Position numbers and translations under genes: made by a program. 64,000 bases of DNA from contig NZ_JAATHJ010000005.1 in assembly GCF_012034335.1 (NCBI RefSeq), positions 116,034-180,033 on the forward strand, read 5' to 3'. This stretch comes from Alkalicoccus luteus. GTDB lineage: Bacteria > Bacillota > Bacilli > Bacillales > Salisediminibacteriaceae. A model generated the notes under the pieces. The model did no database searches, was not told the DNA's origin, and saw nothing but the letters and a program-made list of their open reading frames with translations. Shown here piece after piece: positions 48,559 through 56,274 of the stretch; the stretch's first letter is position 1, and each line of letters starts with the position of its first letter.

Positions 48559-48608
48559 TAATGTGCTATACTATATCCATGAAAACGCTTATATAATATA
48601 GCACATTA
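48559..48608. promoter_or_regulatory. 50-bp palindromic gapB control region with two CcpN boxes
   Basis: TAATGTGCTATACTATAT (48559-48576) is repeated inverted at 48591-48608 with one mismatch. Each arm holds a full match to the CcpN box TRTGHYATAYW: TGTGCTATACT at 48562-48572 and, on the minus strand, TGTGCTATATT at 48595-48605. The 14-bp centre contains TGAAAACGCTTATA (48580-48593), cre-like with one mismatch. A TATAAT lies at 48592-48597. CcpN represses gapB in B. subtilis during glycolytic growth. Confidence 0.72.
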
Positions 48609-48626
48609 GCTTGGGAGGGGTATTGT

Positions 48627-49655
48627 ATGATACGAGTAGCAATCAATGGGTTTGGCAGAATTGGACGGATGGTGTTTCGCAAGGCGATGATGGATGAGAA
48701 GGTGGAAATCGCAGCTGTGAACGCAGGATATCCGGCGGAGACGCTCGCTCATCTCGTAAACTATGATACAGTACACGGTACATTTAAAAAGCGGGTGGAA
48801 GCCGTTGATGGAAAGCTGATCGTCGATGGAAAGCAGGTTGAGCTGGTCAATTCACGCGATCCGCTTGAACTTCCGTGGAAAGAGCTTGGTATTGATATCG
48901 TACTGGAAGCAACGGGAAAGTTCCGTGAGAAGAAAGAAGCAGAAAAACATATGCAGGCAGGTGCAAAAAAGGTGATCATCACGGCGCCGGGTAAAAATGA
49001 AGATGTAACGATCGTGTACGGCGTTAACGAGGAAGACTATGATCATACGAATCATCACGTACTTTCAAACGCCTCCTGCACGACGAACTGCCTCGCTCCG
49101 GTGGTAAAAGTGTTACATGAAGAGCTCGGCATCGTTTCAGGAATGATGACGACGGTGCATTCTTACACGGGCGATCAGCGTAATATCGATAACCCGCATA
49201 AAGATCTTCGCCGCGCACGTGCTTGCGGCCAGTCCATCATACCGACAACAACCGGAGCAGCAAAGGCCATCTCCTCCGTGCTTCCGGAAATGGAAGGGAA
49301 ACTTCACGGACTGGCTCTGCGTGTGCCGACACCAAACGTGTCGCTCGTAGACCTTGTCATCGATGTAGAGCGCGATACATCCGTTGAGGAAGTGAATCAT
49401 ATTCTGCGGGAATCCGGAATGAACGGCATGTCCGGCATTATCGGCTATACGGATGATCCGCTTGTATCAGTCGATTTTAACGGTGATGCACGCTCTGCCA
49501 TTATCGACGGTCAGTCTACGATGGTCGTCAATGATCGTCAGGTGAAAGTACTCGCCTGGTACGATAACGAATGGGGCTACTCCTGCCGCCTTCTTGATCT
49601 CGTCTACTACGTAGGCAGCTACCTGAATGCGGACCGCAGCACATACGCTTCCTAA
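48627..49655 (+). CDS. gapB: Gluconeogenic glyceraldehyde-3-phosphate dehydrogenase GapB
   Basis: A 342-residue GAPDH. The catalytic Cys151 lies in SNASCTTNC and the Rossmann motif is NGFGRIGR. The region after strand 2 reads VNAGYPAETLAHL rather than the NAD-specific Asp-Leu motif of GapA, so NADP use and gluconeogenic direction are predicted, as for B. subtilis GapB. GGGAGGGG precedes ATG. The CcpN-type operators upstream fit this role. It has its own terminator, so speD is transcribed separately or by read-through. Confidence 0.95.
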   Translation: MIRVAINGFGRIGRMVFRKAMMDEKVEIAAVNAGYPAETLAHLVNYDTVHGTFKKRVEAVDGKLIVDGKQVELVNSRDPLELPWKELGIDIVLEATGKFREKKEAEKHMQAGAKKVIITAPGKNEDVTIVYGVNEEDYDHTNHHVLSNASCTTNCLAPVVKVLHEELGIVSGMMTTVHSYTGDQRNIDNPHKDLRRARACGQSIIPTTTGAAKAISSVLPEMEGKLHGLALRVPTPNVSLVDLVIDVERDTSVEEVNHILRESGMNGMSGIIGYTDDPLVSVDFNGDARSAIIDGQSTMVVNDRQVKVLAWYDNEWGYSCRLLDLVYYVGSYLNADRSTYAS

Positions 49656-49668
49656 TACAATTTGAAAC

Positions 49669-49707
49669 TGCCGCAGCCCGGGCTTCCTCCGGGGCTGCGG
49701 CATTCTT
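49669..49707 (+). terminator. Terminator of gapB
   Basis: A 13-bp GC-rich stem (TGCCGCAGCCCGG with CCGGGGCTGCGGCA, one bulge) followed by TTCTT. Confidence 0.85.
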
Positions 49708-49782
49708 CATGCCTGCTGTTAATTATAGTTAATTGCCCCGTATTATCGGCTTTGGACAGCTGGAAGAAGCGGTAAAAAATGA

Positions 49783-49811
49783 TTGCATTATTGTTGTAAA
49801 AAACGTATACT
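49783..49811 (+). promoter_or_regulatory. SigA-type promoter of speD
   Basis: TTGCAT (49783-49788), a 17-bp spacer and TATACT (49806-49811). A leader of about 120 nt follows. Confidence 0.68.
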
Positions 49812-49848
49812 AACTTTCGTAAACTTCGCTTAGTTTGATTATTAAAGG

Positions 49849-49894
49849 GTTAGGACCTCACCGGACTAACTTTCCCCCCAGTAATCCAGGATTA
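49849..49894 (+). promoter_or_regulatory. Inverted repeats in the speD leader
   Basis: GTTAG (49849-49853) pairs with CTAAC (49866-49870), and a short palindrome TAATCCAGGATTA lies at 49882-49894. Both are downstream of the predicted start point; no known riboswitch is recognised. Confidence 0.3.
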
Positions 49895-49939
49895 AGTGAT
49901 CGATTAACAGCTTTGATATTGAAGAAGGGGGATTTTGCA

Positions 49940-50341
49940 ATGGATACAATGGGAAGACATGTAATTGCAGAACTATGGAAATGTAACATCGAAAAGCTGA
50001 ATGATATGGCGTTTATTGAACGGACGTTTGTTGATGCTGCTCTGGAAGCAGGAGCAGAAGTAAGAGAGGTGGCTTTTCACAAGTTTGCCCCTCAGGGTGT
50101 CAGCGGAGTCGTCATAATCAGCGAATCACATTTGACGATTCACAGCTTTCCGGAGCACGGTTATGCAAGTATTGATGTGTATACGTGCGGGGACCGGATT
50201 GATCCGAACGTGGCGGCCGATTTTATCGCGAATGCCCTCGGCGCCGGACGATCGGAAGTTGTCGAAGTGCCACGCGGTATCGGACCGATTGAAGTCATGC
50301 AGAAATCAGGAGAGGGTTCTTATAGCAGCACCTCTTCGTAA
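49940..50341 (+). CDS. speD: S-adenosylmethionine decarboxylase proenzyme
   Basis: A 133-residue prokaryotic-type (class 1B) AdoMet decarboxylase for spermidine synthesis. It self-cleaves in [13 protein letters not shown] between Glu62 and Ser63, and Ser63 becomes the pyruvoyl group; the proton-donor Cys lies in DVYTCG. The start MDTMGRHV at 49940 behind AAGGGGG matches B. subtilis; an in-frame upstream ATG at 49835 belongs to the leader. Followed by a terminator. Confidence 0.96.
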   Translation: MDTMGRHVIAELWKCNIEKLNDMAFIERTFVDAALEAGAEVREVAFHKFAPQGVSGVVIISESHLTIHSFPEHGYASIDVYTCGDRIDPNVAADFIANALGAGRSEVVEVPRGIGPIEVMQKSGEGSYSSTSS

Positions 50342-50360
50342 AATAGCAGTTTAAAACAAG

Positions 50361-50395
50361 AGCCGCTCCCGACTAATCATCCGGAGCGGCTTTTC
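50361..50395 (+). terminator. Terminator of speD
   Basis: AGCCGCTCC (50361-50369) pairs with GGAGCGGCT (50383-50391), then T4. Confidence 0.88.
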
Positions 50396-50554
50396 GTTTT
50401 GATGACCAGTGCTCATACACGCGGCTTCAGGCTGCGGGGAAAGATTCCGGAGCCGCACAGAGACTGCGGGCACCTCCGTTTCAGACGGTCTATCATATTC
50501 GATTGAATCAGCCGCTGTTTCTTGCTATTCTTAAAGAAGGCGAGGTGCATACAA

Positions 50555-50962
50555 ATGGGAATCAAACAGACATTGCAAAAAGCATTCAGTACCAGAACAG
50601 AGACAAATGAAAAGCATCCGGATGAAACGCTGCAAACCCATTACTATAAAGCGATGAGAGACAAAGTGATGTCGGAGCTGCAGACGATGTTTTCCCAGAA
50701 GCAGGGATATACAGTCAGTTCGGTTTCGGAAGAGCACGGGGAAATTATCGTGAACACGACTTCCGGAAAGAAATATTTTATTGTTATTACTGTGATCATG
50801 GTGCGTCCGTACCGAACAGCAGTTGATTTTGCTGTCAATACGGATACCGTCCTGTTTACAGACTTCGGTAGCAGCGCCAAGATGGTGCGGAGCCTTTACA
50901 AAGAACTGAACAGCAGGCTTACGTTCGTCGGCACTGCGCTCGGAGATGAACTGAGCAGATAA
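50555..50962 (+). CDS. Small conserved cytosolic protein of unknown function
   Basis: A 135-residue soluble protein. The N-terminal half is basic and helical; a beta-rich middle (about 52-95) and a C-terminal helix follow, suggesting one compact alpha/beta domain. No catalytic motif or family is recognised. GAGGTG lies 7 bases before ATG 50555; the frame extension upstream to a TTG at 50522 lacks support. It ends 15 bp before nrdR and is likely in the same transcript. Confidence 0.75.
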   Translation: MGIKQTLQKAFSTRTETNEKHPDETLQTHYYKAMRDKVMSELQTMFSQKQGYTVSSVSEEHGEIIVNTTSGKKYFIVITVIMVRPYRTAVDFAVNTDTVLFTDFGSSAKMVRSLYKELNSRLTFVGTALGDELSR

Positions 50963-50977
50963 AGTGAGGTGTCCGCC

Positions 50978-51439
50978 ATGATTTGTCCGCACTGTTCTCA
51001 TAATGGAACAAAGGTGCTGGATTCTAGGCCAAGTGACGAAGGAAGAGCGATCCGGCGCCGTCGCGAATGTGAAGCTTGCGGCTACCGCTATACGACGTTT
51101 GAGCGGGTCGAAAAAACACCACTGATCGTTGTGAAGAAAGATGGAAACCGGGAGGAATTCAGCCGAGAGAAGCTGCTTCGCGGTCTGGTACGTGCATGCG
51201 AAAAGCGTCCGATTCCGCTTGAGCGTCTGGAACAGCTGACGACAGAAGTGGAAAAAGAAATGCGAAACCGCAGCGCTCCGGAAATCAGCAGCAATGACAT
51301 TGGCGAATATGTCATGCAGCATCTGGCTGATATTGACGATGTGGCTTACGTGCGGTTTGCCTCTGTCTACAGGCAGTTCAAGGACATCAATGTATTTGTG
51401 GACGAATTGAAGGATCTGATCAACCGGGAAAACAAATGA
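50978..51439 (+). CDS. nrdR: NrdR ribonucleotide reductase repressor
   Basis: A 153-residue regulator. The N-terminal zinc ribbon has Cys3, Cys6, Cys31 and Cys34 (MICPHC ... CEACGYRY). The ATP-cone domain spans about 46-136 and senses ATP/dATP to control nrd genes. The ATG at 50978 with GAGGTG six bases upstream places the zinc ribbon at the N-terminus; GTG 50969 is rejected. No NrdR box pair was noticed in this window. The nrdR-dnaB-dnaI order is as in B. subtilis. Confidence 0.96.
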   Translation: MICPHCSHNGTKVLDSRPSDEGRAIRRRRECEACGYRYTTFERVEKTPLIVVKKDGNREEFSREKLLRGLVRACEKRPIPLERLEQLTTEVEKEMRNRSAPEISSNDIGEYVMQHLADIDDVAYVRFASVYRQFKDINVFVDELKDLINRENK

Positions 51440-51503
51440 TCGTAATCACCGGGGCTGTCCCTGTCTGTTTCGGGGCGGCTCTTTTCTATGGAGGGATGAC
51501 CAC

Positions 51504-52898
51504 ATGCGCTGGCAGGATATACAGCCCGCTACACCATTTTCTGCCGTTATGTCCGCAGCGGTGCCGGACGAACGCATTCGCTCACTGACACTTTTGTATC
51601 AGCCGCTTATCGGTCCTGTCGCATACAGCTTGTATATGATGCTCGCTTCAGAGATCAGTATGAGCGCTGATTTAGCTATCACCGGCACGCATAAGCAATG
51701 GATGACGCATACCGGACAGCCGCTGCCTATGCTTGCTGATGAGCGCAGAAAGCTTGAAGCGATGGGGCTTCTGGAAACATTTAAAAAAGAGGAAGACGGG
51801 GACAGCGTTTATTTGTATGAACTCAAGCAGCCGCTGTCGCCTGCCGATTTTTTCGCTGATGATTTGCTGAGCGTTTATTTGTACAATCGAATCGGCAGCC
51901 GAGAGCGGTATCGAAGACTGCGGGAGTCATTTGCCGTACACCAGGCAGATAAAAGCGGCTATGAGAAAGTGACACAGGGGTTTGATCAAGTTTTTACCTC
52001 GATTCATCCATCGGAAATGCGGAGTACATCAGGTGAAATGGCGGATGCAGTTTCTTCTGCCTCGATCCTGCAGGGGAGCGGTGAGGAAGCATCCTACGAC
52101 TTTAGCAGAGAGGAACTGACGCTCGAGGAGATCGCTGCGCACCTTCCGCCGTTCGTTAAGCGGGAGGAACTGTATACGGATGTCAATGAAACGTGTATAC
52201 GACAGATCGCTTTTCTGTACCGATACAGCGCAGAGGAAATTGCCTACCTGATTCAGGATGCGATGTTTCATACGGATCACCTGGAAGTGAAAGAGCTGCG
52301 GGAGGCCGCAAAAAGACGCTACCGCCTCCAGGAAAACGGCAGACCGCCGATGCTCGGCATGCGCAGCCAGCCGCCGCAGCTGCGGACCGTCAACAAAGAA
52401 CCGGCTACCGATGAAGAACGACAGATTCAGTATTTCGAAACGACGTCTCCTCTGGAATATCTGCACTCCTTAAGCGACGGGGCAAAAGTATTTCCAGGCG
52501 ATGTAGACATTATTGAAGAGCTGATGTCCGATTACGGGCTGCCAGCAGGTGTCGTCAACGTTCTGATCGACTATCTGTATATAGTCAATAACGGCAATCT
52601 GGCGAAGGGGCTCGCCTTCAAAATAGCTACGCAGTGGAAGCGGAAGAAAGTAAAGACAGTAGCGGATGCGATGGCACTGGCCAAGCAGGAGCATGAGAGC
52701 CGTAAACACTACGAGCAGAATCAGAAGCAGCCTCAAGGAAAACAAGGGAAACAACAGATCAGACAGCCGCTTCCGAAATGGATGCAGGAGCCCGAAGCTG
52801 AAACAGAACAGGATGAAGAGTCGCTGCAGCGGGCAAGACAGGAAGCAGAAAAATATAAAGCGCTGCTGCGTGAAAAAAAAGAAAAGAGAGGAGGGTAA
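51504..52898 (+). CDS. dnaB: Replication initiation and membrane attachment protein DnaB
   Basis: A 464-residue Firmicute DnaB (not the E. coli helicase). An N-terminal winged-helix domain (about 1-130) is followed by two DnaB/DnaD-type helical domains; the C-terminal one (about 310-400) includes the YxxxI-like segment VLIDYLYIVNNGNLAKGLAFKIA and runs into a Gln/Glu/Lys-rich tail. It works with DnaD and DnaI to load the helicase DnaC at oriC and restart forks. Three bases separate it from dnaI. Confidence 0.93.
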   Translation: MRWQDIQPATPFSAVMSAAVPDERIRSLTLLYQPLIGPVAYSLYMMLASEISMSADLAITGTHKQWMTHTGQPLPMLADERRKLEAMGLLETFKKEEDGDSVYLYELKQPLSPADFFADDLLSVYLYNRIGSRERYRRLRESFAVHQADKSGYEKVTQGFDQVFTSIHPSEMRSTSGEMADAVSSASILQGSGEEASYDFSREELTLEEIAAHLPPFVKREELYTDVNETCIRQIAFLYRYSAEEIAYLIQDAMFHTDHLEVKELREAAKRRYRLQENGRPPMLGMRSQPPQLRTVNKEPATDEERQIQYFETTSPLEYLHSLSDGAKVFPGDVDIIEELMSDYGLPAGVVNVLIDYLYIVNNGNLAKGLAFKIATQWKRKKVKTVADAMALAKQEHESRKHYEQNQKQPQGKQGKQQIRQPLPKWMQEPEAETEQDEESLQRARQEAEKYKALLREKKEKRGG

Positions 52899-52901
52899 GC
52901 A

Positions 52902-53840
52902 ATGGACCCGATTAACCAGTCACTGCGCCGGTTTGGCGACGGGCGGATTCAGGAACGCCTTAATAAGCTGATGCAGGAAGTGACGGCTGACAGCAGAGTC
53001 GCGTCGTTTCTACAGGGGCATCCCGAAATTGGCCGGGAGGCCGTTGAAAGCGGCCTGAATGACCTGTATCAGTATAAGGAGCAGTGGCACAATTGCGACC
53101 ACTGCCCTGGACTTGCGGCATGTCCCAACGTTATGCAGGGCTATCAGCCGCAGCTCAATGAAGTGCGTGGACGGATTCACCTGTCCTATCAGACATGTCC
53201 GCTGAAACGGCGGGATGATGAACGGAAAAAGCATGAATCCTTTATGAAAAGCCTCTATTTACCGAAAGATATGCTGACAGTGACGTTTGAGGATTTCGAA
53301 TCGGATACGGAGAAGCGGACGGATGCCTACGTGAAAGCACTGGCCTTCTGTACAAATACGGTTCCCGGTGAAACGGCAATGGGGCTGTATATTCATGGTC
53401 CGTTCGGTGTCGGCAAGACATTTCTCGTCAGTGCGATTGCCAACGAATTTGCGGATCAGGAAGTGGAGACGATGCTCGTGTATACGCCTGATTTTCTGCG
53501 GGAGCTTAAAAGCGGTATTGCAGACGGCTCCTACCAGGAAAAGCTTGATAATGTGAAGAGGGCCCGCGTCCTCATTCTCGATGACATTGGAGCGGAAACG
53601 ATGACGCCCTGGGTCCGTGATGAAGTATTTGGGTCGCTGCTCCAATTCCGAATGATGGAGAAGCTTCCGACTGTCTTCACCTCCAACTTCAGCCTCGATG
53701 ATCTTGAACTGCACTTCGCTTCCACCCAGACTCGGGGAGCGGAAAAGGTTGATGAGCTGAAAGCAAGACGGATCATGGAGCGCATCCGCCACCTGACCGA
53801 CGAAATCCCGATGAGCGGACGCAACAGACGAACCGATTAA
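52902..53840 (+). CDS. dnaI: Helicase loader DnaI
   Basis: A 312-residue AAA+ ATPase loading the replicative helicase. The N-terminal domain (about 1-130) carries a zinc-binding Cys set (CDHCPGLAAC and a later TCP). The C-terminal AAA+ domain has Walker A GPFGVGKTF (about 166-174), Walker B VLILDDIGAE and sensor TSNFS. GAGAGGAGGG precedes ATG. A terminator-like hairpin follows at 53861. Confidence 0.96.
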   Translation: MDPINQSLRRFGDGRIQERLNKLMQEVTADSRVASFLQGHPEIGREAVESGLNDLYQYKEQWHNCDHCPGLAACPNVMQGYQPQLNEVRGRIHLSYQTCPLKRRDDERKKHESFMKSLYLPKDMLTVTFEDFESDTEKRTDAYVKALAFCTNTVPGETAMGLYIHGPFGVGKTFLVSAIANEFADQEVETMLVYTPDFLRELKSGIADGSYQEKLDNVKRARVLILDDIGAETMTPWVRDEVFGSLLQFRMMEKLPTVFTSNFSLDDLELHFASTQTRGAEKVDELKARRIMERIRHLTDEIPMSGRNRRTD

Positions 53841-53860
53841 CCGGTTTTGAAAGAAAAGGG

Positions 53861-53890
53861 GAAGCTGTCTGATTTTCAGGCAGCTTCTTC
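53861..53890 (+). terminator. Terminator of dnaI, left copy of a 30-bp direct repeat
   Basis: GAAGCTGTCTG / CAGGCAGCTTC stem with an ATTTT loop, then TTC. The same 30 bp recur at 54634-54663. Confidence 0.7.
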
Positions 53891-53947
53891 AGAGTGTGGA
53901 TAAAGTCATTCTAAGTGAATAACGTTGCATCTGCCTGTATCTGCGGA

Positions 53948-54052
53948 CACTCGCTTTCCGGAGGGAACGGGCTCAGCTAACCGCTTCCTCCTGCTGTCGG
54001 AAGCGCTGGATCTTCGCCTCGTTCTGATCCTCCTGGAGTCGAGGTCCTCCGA
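53948..54052. repeat. Dispersed intergenic repeat of alkaliphile type (probable)
   Basis: The segment begins CACTCGCTTTCC and ends GAGTCGAGGTCCTCCG, with a GC-rich internal stretch. From memory, such imperfectly palindromic elements are scattered between genes in halo-alkaliphilic Bacillaceae. The family identity needs a genome search. Confidence 0.5.
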
Positions 54053-54297
54053 TGTCGGCAGCTGTTAGTGCGTTTCAAGTGCCTGGTTATGAATGCACGA
54101 TCGGCTTCCATACGGATAGAACTTTCCCGATGAGACGTTTCAATGTTGAACAGGGGTGTTCGTACTTCGTAGAATTCATTATGAAAGTACAAAAAGCAGT
54201 CGCGTCTGTCGTGACGTTGTTTTCCACGAAGCAGAGCCGTTTCCCCGATGTGTCCGGCGGAGACGCCAGTGGAAGTCGCGCAGCCTGAAGATTCCGT

Positions 54298-54485
54298 GCC
54301 GTTCAGATCTGCGAACGGCATCAACGCACGAGCGGAGCCGGACTGGGTCTTGAAGGCTTCTTGTAAGAAGCCTGTGTCCGAGTGAAGCCTCATAGCCGTT
54401 CGATCTTGAACGGCATGAAAAGCGCGAGTGGAGCCGGACCGGGTCTTAAAGGCTTCTCGCGAGAAGCCTGTGTCCGAGTGAAGCC
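54298..54485. repeat. Imperfect ~97-bp tandem duplication
   Basis: Copy one 54298-54389, copy two 54395-54485. Each begins GCCGTTC, contains GGAGCCGGAC and GGGTCTT, then a self-complementary GGCTTCT...AGAAGCC, and ends GTGTCCGAGTGAAGCC. Confidence 0.75.
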
Positions 54486-54633
54486 GCGCCATCCTACGTG
54501 CCTTTCTTCCCTTCATACAGGGGTCACCTTGAGAAATAGCTGAAGGCCAGCCCACGGCAGGCTCGGTAAACAGAGGGGAAATACAACCAAACGAATAAAC
54601 ATGTAAGTTGTAAGACTTTTTCAACAGCCTGAA

Positions 54634-54663
54634 GAAGCTGTCTGATTTTCAGGCAGCTTCTTC
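54634..54663 (+). repeat. Right copy of the 30-bp terminator hairpin repeat
   Basis: Identical over 30 bp to 53861-53890, preceded by GACTTTTTCAACAGCCTGA, a 19-bp sequence found with one change at 38982-39000. Confidence 0.75.
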
Positions 54664-54752
54664 TTTGTACCTCGAGGTGCCCGGCTGTTGACAAGGGCAG
54701 ATGGGCCTTTTCAGACACAGACTGTTCATGATTTCAGTAGAACGGTTTCTTT

Positions 54753-54780
54753 TTGACCCCCAGAGAGAATGTGGTACGAT
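54753..54780 (+). promoter_or_regulatory. SigA-type promoter of mqnC
   Basis: TTGACC (54753-54758), a 16-bp spacer and TACGAT (54775-54780). Confidence 0.6.
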
Positions 54781-54819
54781 AGGACAAGAGCCTGAAAGTT
54801 ATGAATGGGGGATTCCTTA

Positions 54820-55926
54820 ATGAGTATCGATGATATTCTGGAACGCTCTCGGAACGGAGAGCGTATTACTGTAGAAGATGCCATCCGCCTTTACGAGTCT
54901 GATGAAGTAGAGAAGATGGGAGAACTTGCGAACGAGAAAATGAAGAAGTGGCATCCGGAGCCGGAAACCACTTTCGTTATCGGACGCAATGTAAACTATA
55001 CGAACTTTTGCGACACATACTGCCGTTTTTGCGCGTTTTACCGTCCTCCGAATGCAAAGGATGGCTATACGCTGGATAATGAAGTCATTTTCGAAAAGAT
55101 TCAGGAGACGATCGATGTCGGCGGGACCGAAATTTTAATGCAGGGCGGAACAAACCCGAACCTGCCGTTCAGCTATTACACAGATCTGCTTCGTGAAATC
55201 AAAAAGCGTTTCGATATTACGATGCACTCCTTTTCACCCGCAGAAATTTATAAAATGGCTGACGTTTCCGGTCTTTCTGTTGATGAGGTGCTGAAGCAGC
55301 TCAAAGAAGCAGGACTCGATTCTGTTCCGGGCGGTGGCGCTGAAATTCTTGATAACCGCACGAGACGCAAGATCAGCCGGCTGAAAGGAACATGGGAGCA
55401 GTGGATTGACTGCATGAAAGCAGTGAAACGTGCCGGCATGCACGGTACTGCTACGATGGTCATCGGCTTTGGCGAATCAATGGAAGAGAGAGCACTTCAT
55501 CTGCAGCGCGTCCGCGATGCGCAGGATGATGCCGACTGCTTCCTCGCCTTTATTTCCTGGACGTTCCAGCCGGAAAACACGAATATGAAAGGGGAAAAGG
55601 TGACGCCGCGAGACTACTTGAAAAACCTCGCGATTTCCCGAATTTTCCTCGATAATATTCCAAACTTCCAGTCGTCCTGGGTCACGATGGGGCCGGAAGT
55701 CGGCAAAACATCCCTGTCTTACGGCTGTAATGACTTCGGCAGCACGATGATTGAGGAAAATGTCGTTTCTGCTGCAGGCGCGACGTATAAAGTGGACACG
55801 AACCTGATCCTCCGTCTGATCCGCGAAGCAGGTAAAACACCTGTCCAGCGTAATACGAAGTATAAGCACCTCCGTTCCTTTGCAGAAGGTGAAACGGTTG
55901 AAAAAGACTTTATCATGCAAAACTAA
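54820..55926 (+). CDS. mqnC: Cyclic dehypoxanthinyl futalosine synthase MqnC
   Basis: A 368-residue radical-SAM enzyme. The cluster motif CxxxCxxC is Cys64, Cys68 and Cys71 (FCDTYCRFCAFYR). The segments QGGTNPNLPFSYY, HSFSPAEI and GGGAEIL are typical of MqnC and distinguish it from MqnE and CofH. It cyclises dehypoxanthinyl futalosine in the alternative (futalosine) route to menaquinone. No other mqn gene is near, and B. subtilis uses the Men route instead. ATG 54820 follows GGGGGA; an ATG at 54805 lies too close to that sequence. Confidence 0.9.
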   Translation: MSIDDILERSRNGERITVEDAIRLYESDEVEKMGELANEKMKKWHPEPETTFVIGRNVNYTNFCDTYCRFCAFYRPPNAKDGYTLDNEVIFEKIQETIDVGGTEILMQGGTNPNLPFSYYTDLLREIKKRFDITMHSFSPAEIYKMADVSGLSVDEVLKQLKEAGLDSVPGGGAEILDNRTRRKISRLKGTWEQWIDCMKAVKRAGMHGTATMVIGFGESMEERALHLQRVRDAQDDADCFLAFISWTFQPENTNMKGEKVTPRDYLKNLAISRIFLDNIPNFQSSWVTMGPEVGKTSLSYGCNDFGSTMIEENVVSAAGATYKVDTNLILRLIREAGKTPVQRNTKYKHLRSFAEGETVEKDFIMQN

Positions 55927-55933
55927 TCGGCTC

Positions 55934-55962
55934 TTGCTTTTTCCAGAGAGCCCCGCTATACT
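55934..55962 (+). promoter_or_regulatory. SigA-type promoter of thrS
   Basis: TTGCTT (55934-55939), a 17-bp spacer and TATACT (55957-55962), placing the start about 20 bp before T-box stem I. Confidence 0.62.
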
Positions 55963-55984
55963 GAATTTCAGATTCATACGCACA

Positions 55985-56235
55985 GCGTCGACAAGGACGA
56001 GATCATACTTTCCGGCCGGAACAGAGAGGGAAGCAGCCTGCTGAGAGCTTCCTGCGGTACGGGGTATTGGTTACCACCTTTGAGCATTCGTTTTGACCCG
56101 GGACTCCCGATAGAAACGGACGGCAGCCGCCGTTATCGGCTGAACGAAGCGGGCTTTGGCCCGGAACAAGGGTGGAACCACGTCGGCACACGTCCCTTCT
56201 GATTTTCGAATCAGAGGGCGTGTGCTTTTTTTTGT
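55985..56235 (+). ncRNA. T-box riboswitch (threonine) upstream of thrS
   Basis: The conserved T-box AAGGGTGGAACCACG lies at 56168-56182, immediately before a long terminator hairpin (GCACACG...CGTGTGC, 56186-56226) and T8. The 5' part (from about 55990) can form stem I, with candidate specifier ACC codons in TTACCACC (56071-56078), reading threonine. Uncharged tRNA-Thr pairing with UGGA should stabilise the antiterminator and switch thrS on. Confidence 0.92.
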
Positions 56236-56274
56236 GCTTGATCATGCAGACATTCTTAAAGGAGGAATACGACG

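Larger units (their letters stand above)
53841..54819. other. Gene-free repeat-derived segment between dnaI and mqnC
   Basis: A 979-bp region. It opens and closes with identical 30-bp terminator-like hairpins (53861-53890, 54634-54663). Between them lie an intergenic repeat with CACTCGCTTTCC and GAGTCGAGGTCC ends (about 53948-54052), of a type I recall from alkaliphilic Bacilli, and a ~97-bp imperfect tandem duplication (54298-54485). A 215-codon minus-strand frame (53977-54624) is judged spurious. The mqnC promoter closes the region. B. subtilis has ytxC here. Confidence 0.65.

Noticed and set aside
53977..54624. 215-codon open frame on the minus strand in the dnaI-mqnC gap
   Set aside because: It spans the dispersed repeat and both tandem units, lacks a ribosome binding site and has low-complexity repeat-derived composition. 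Such frames are typical spurious hypotheticals from intergenic repeats.
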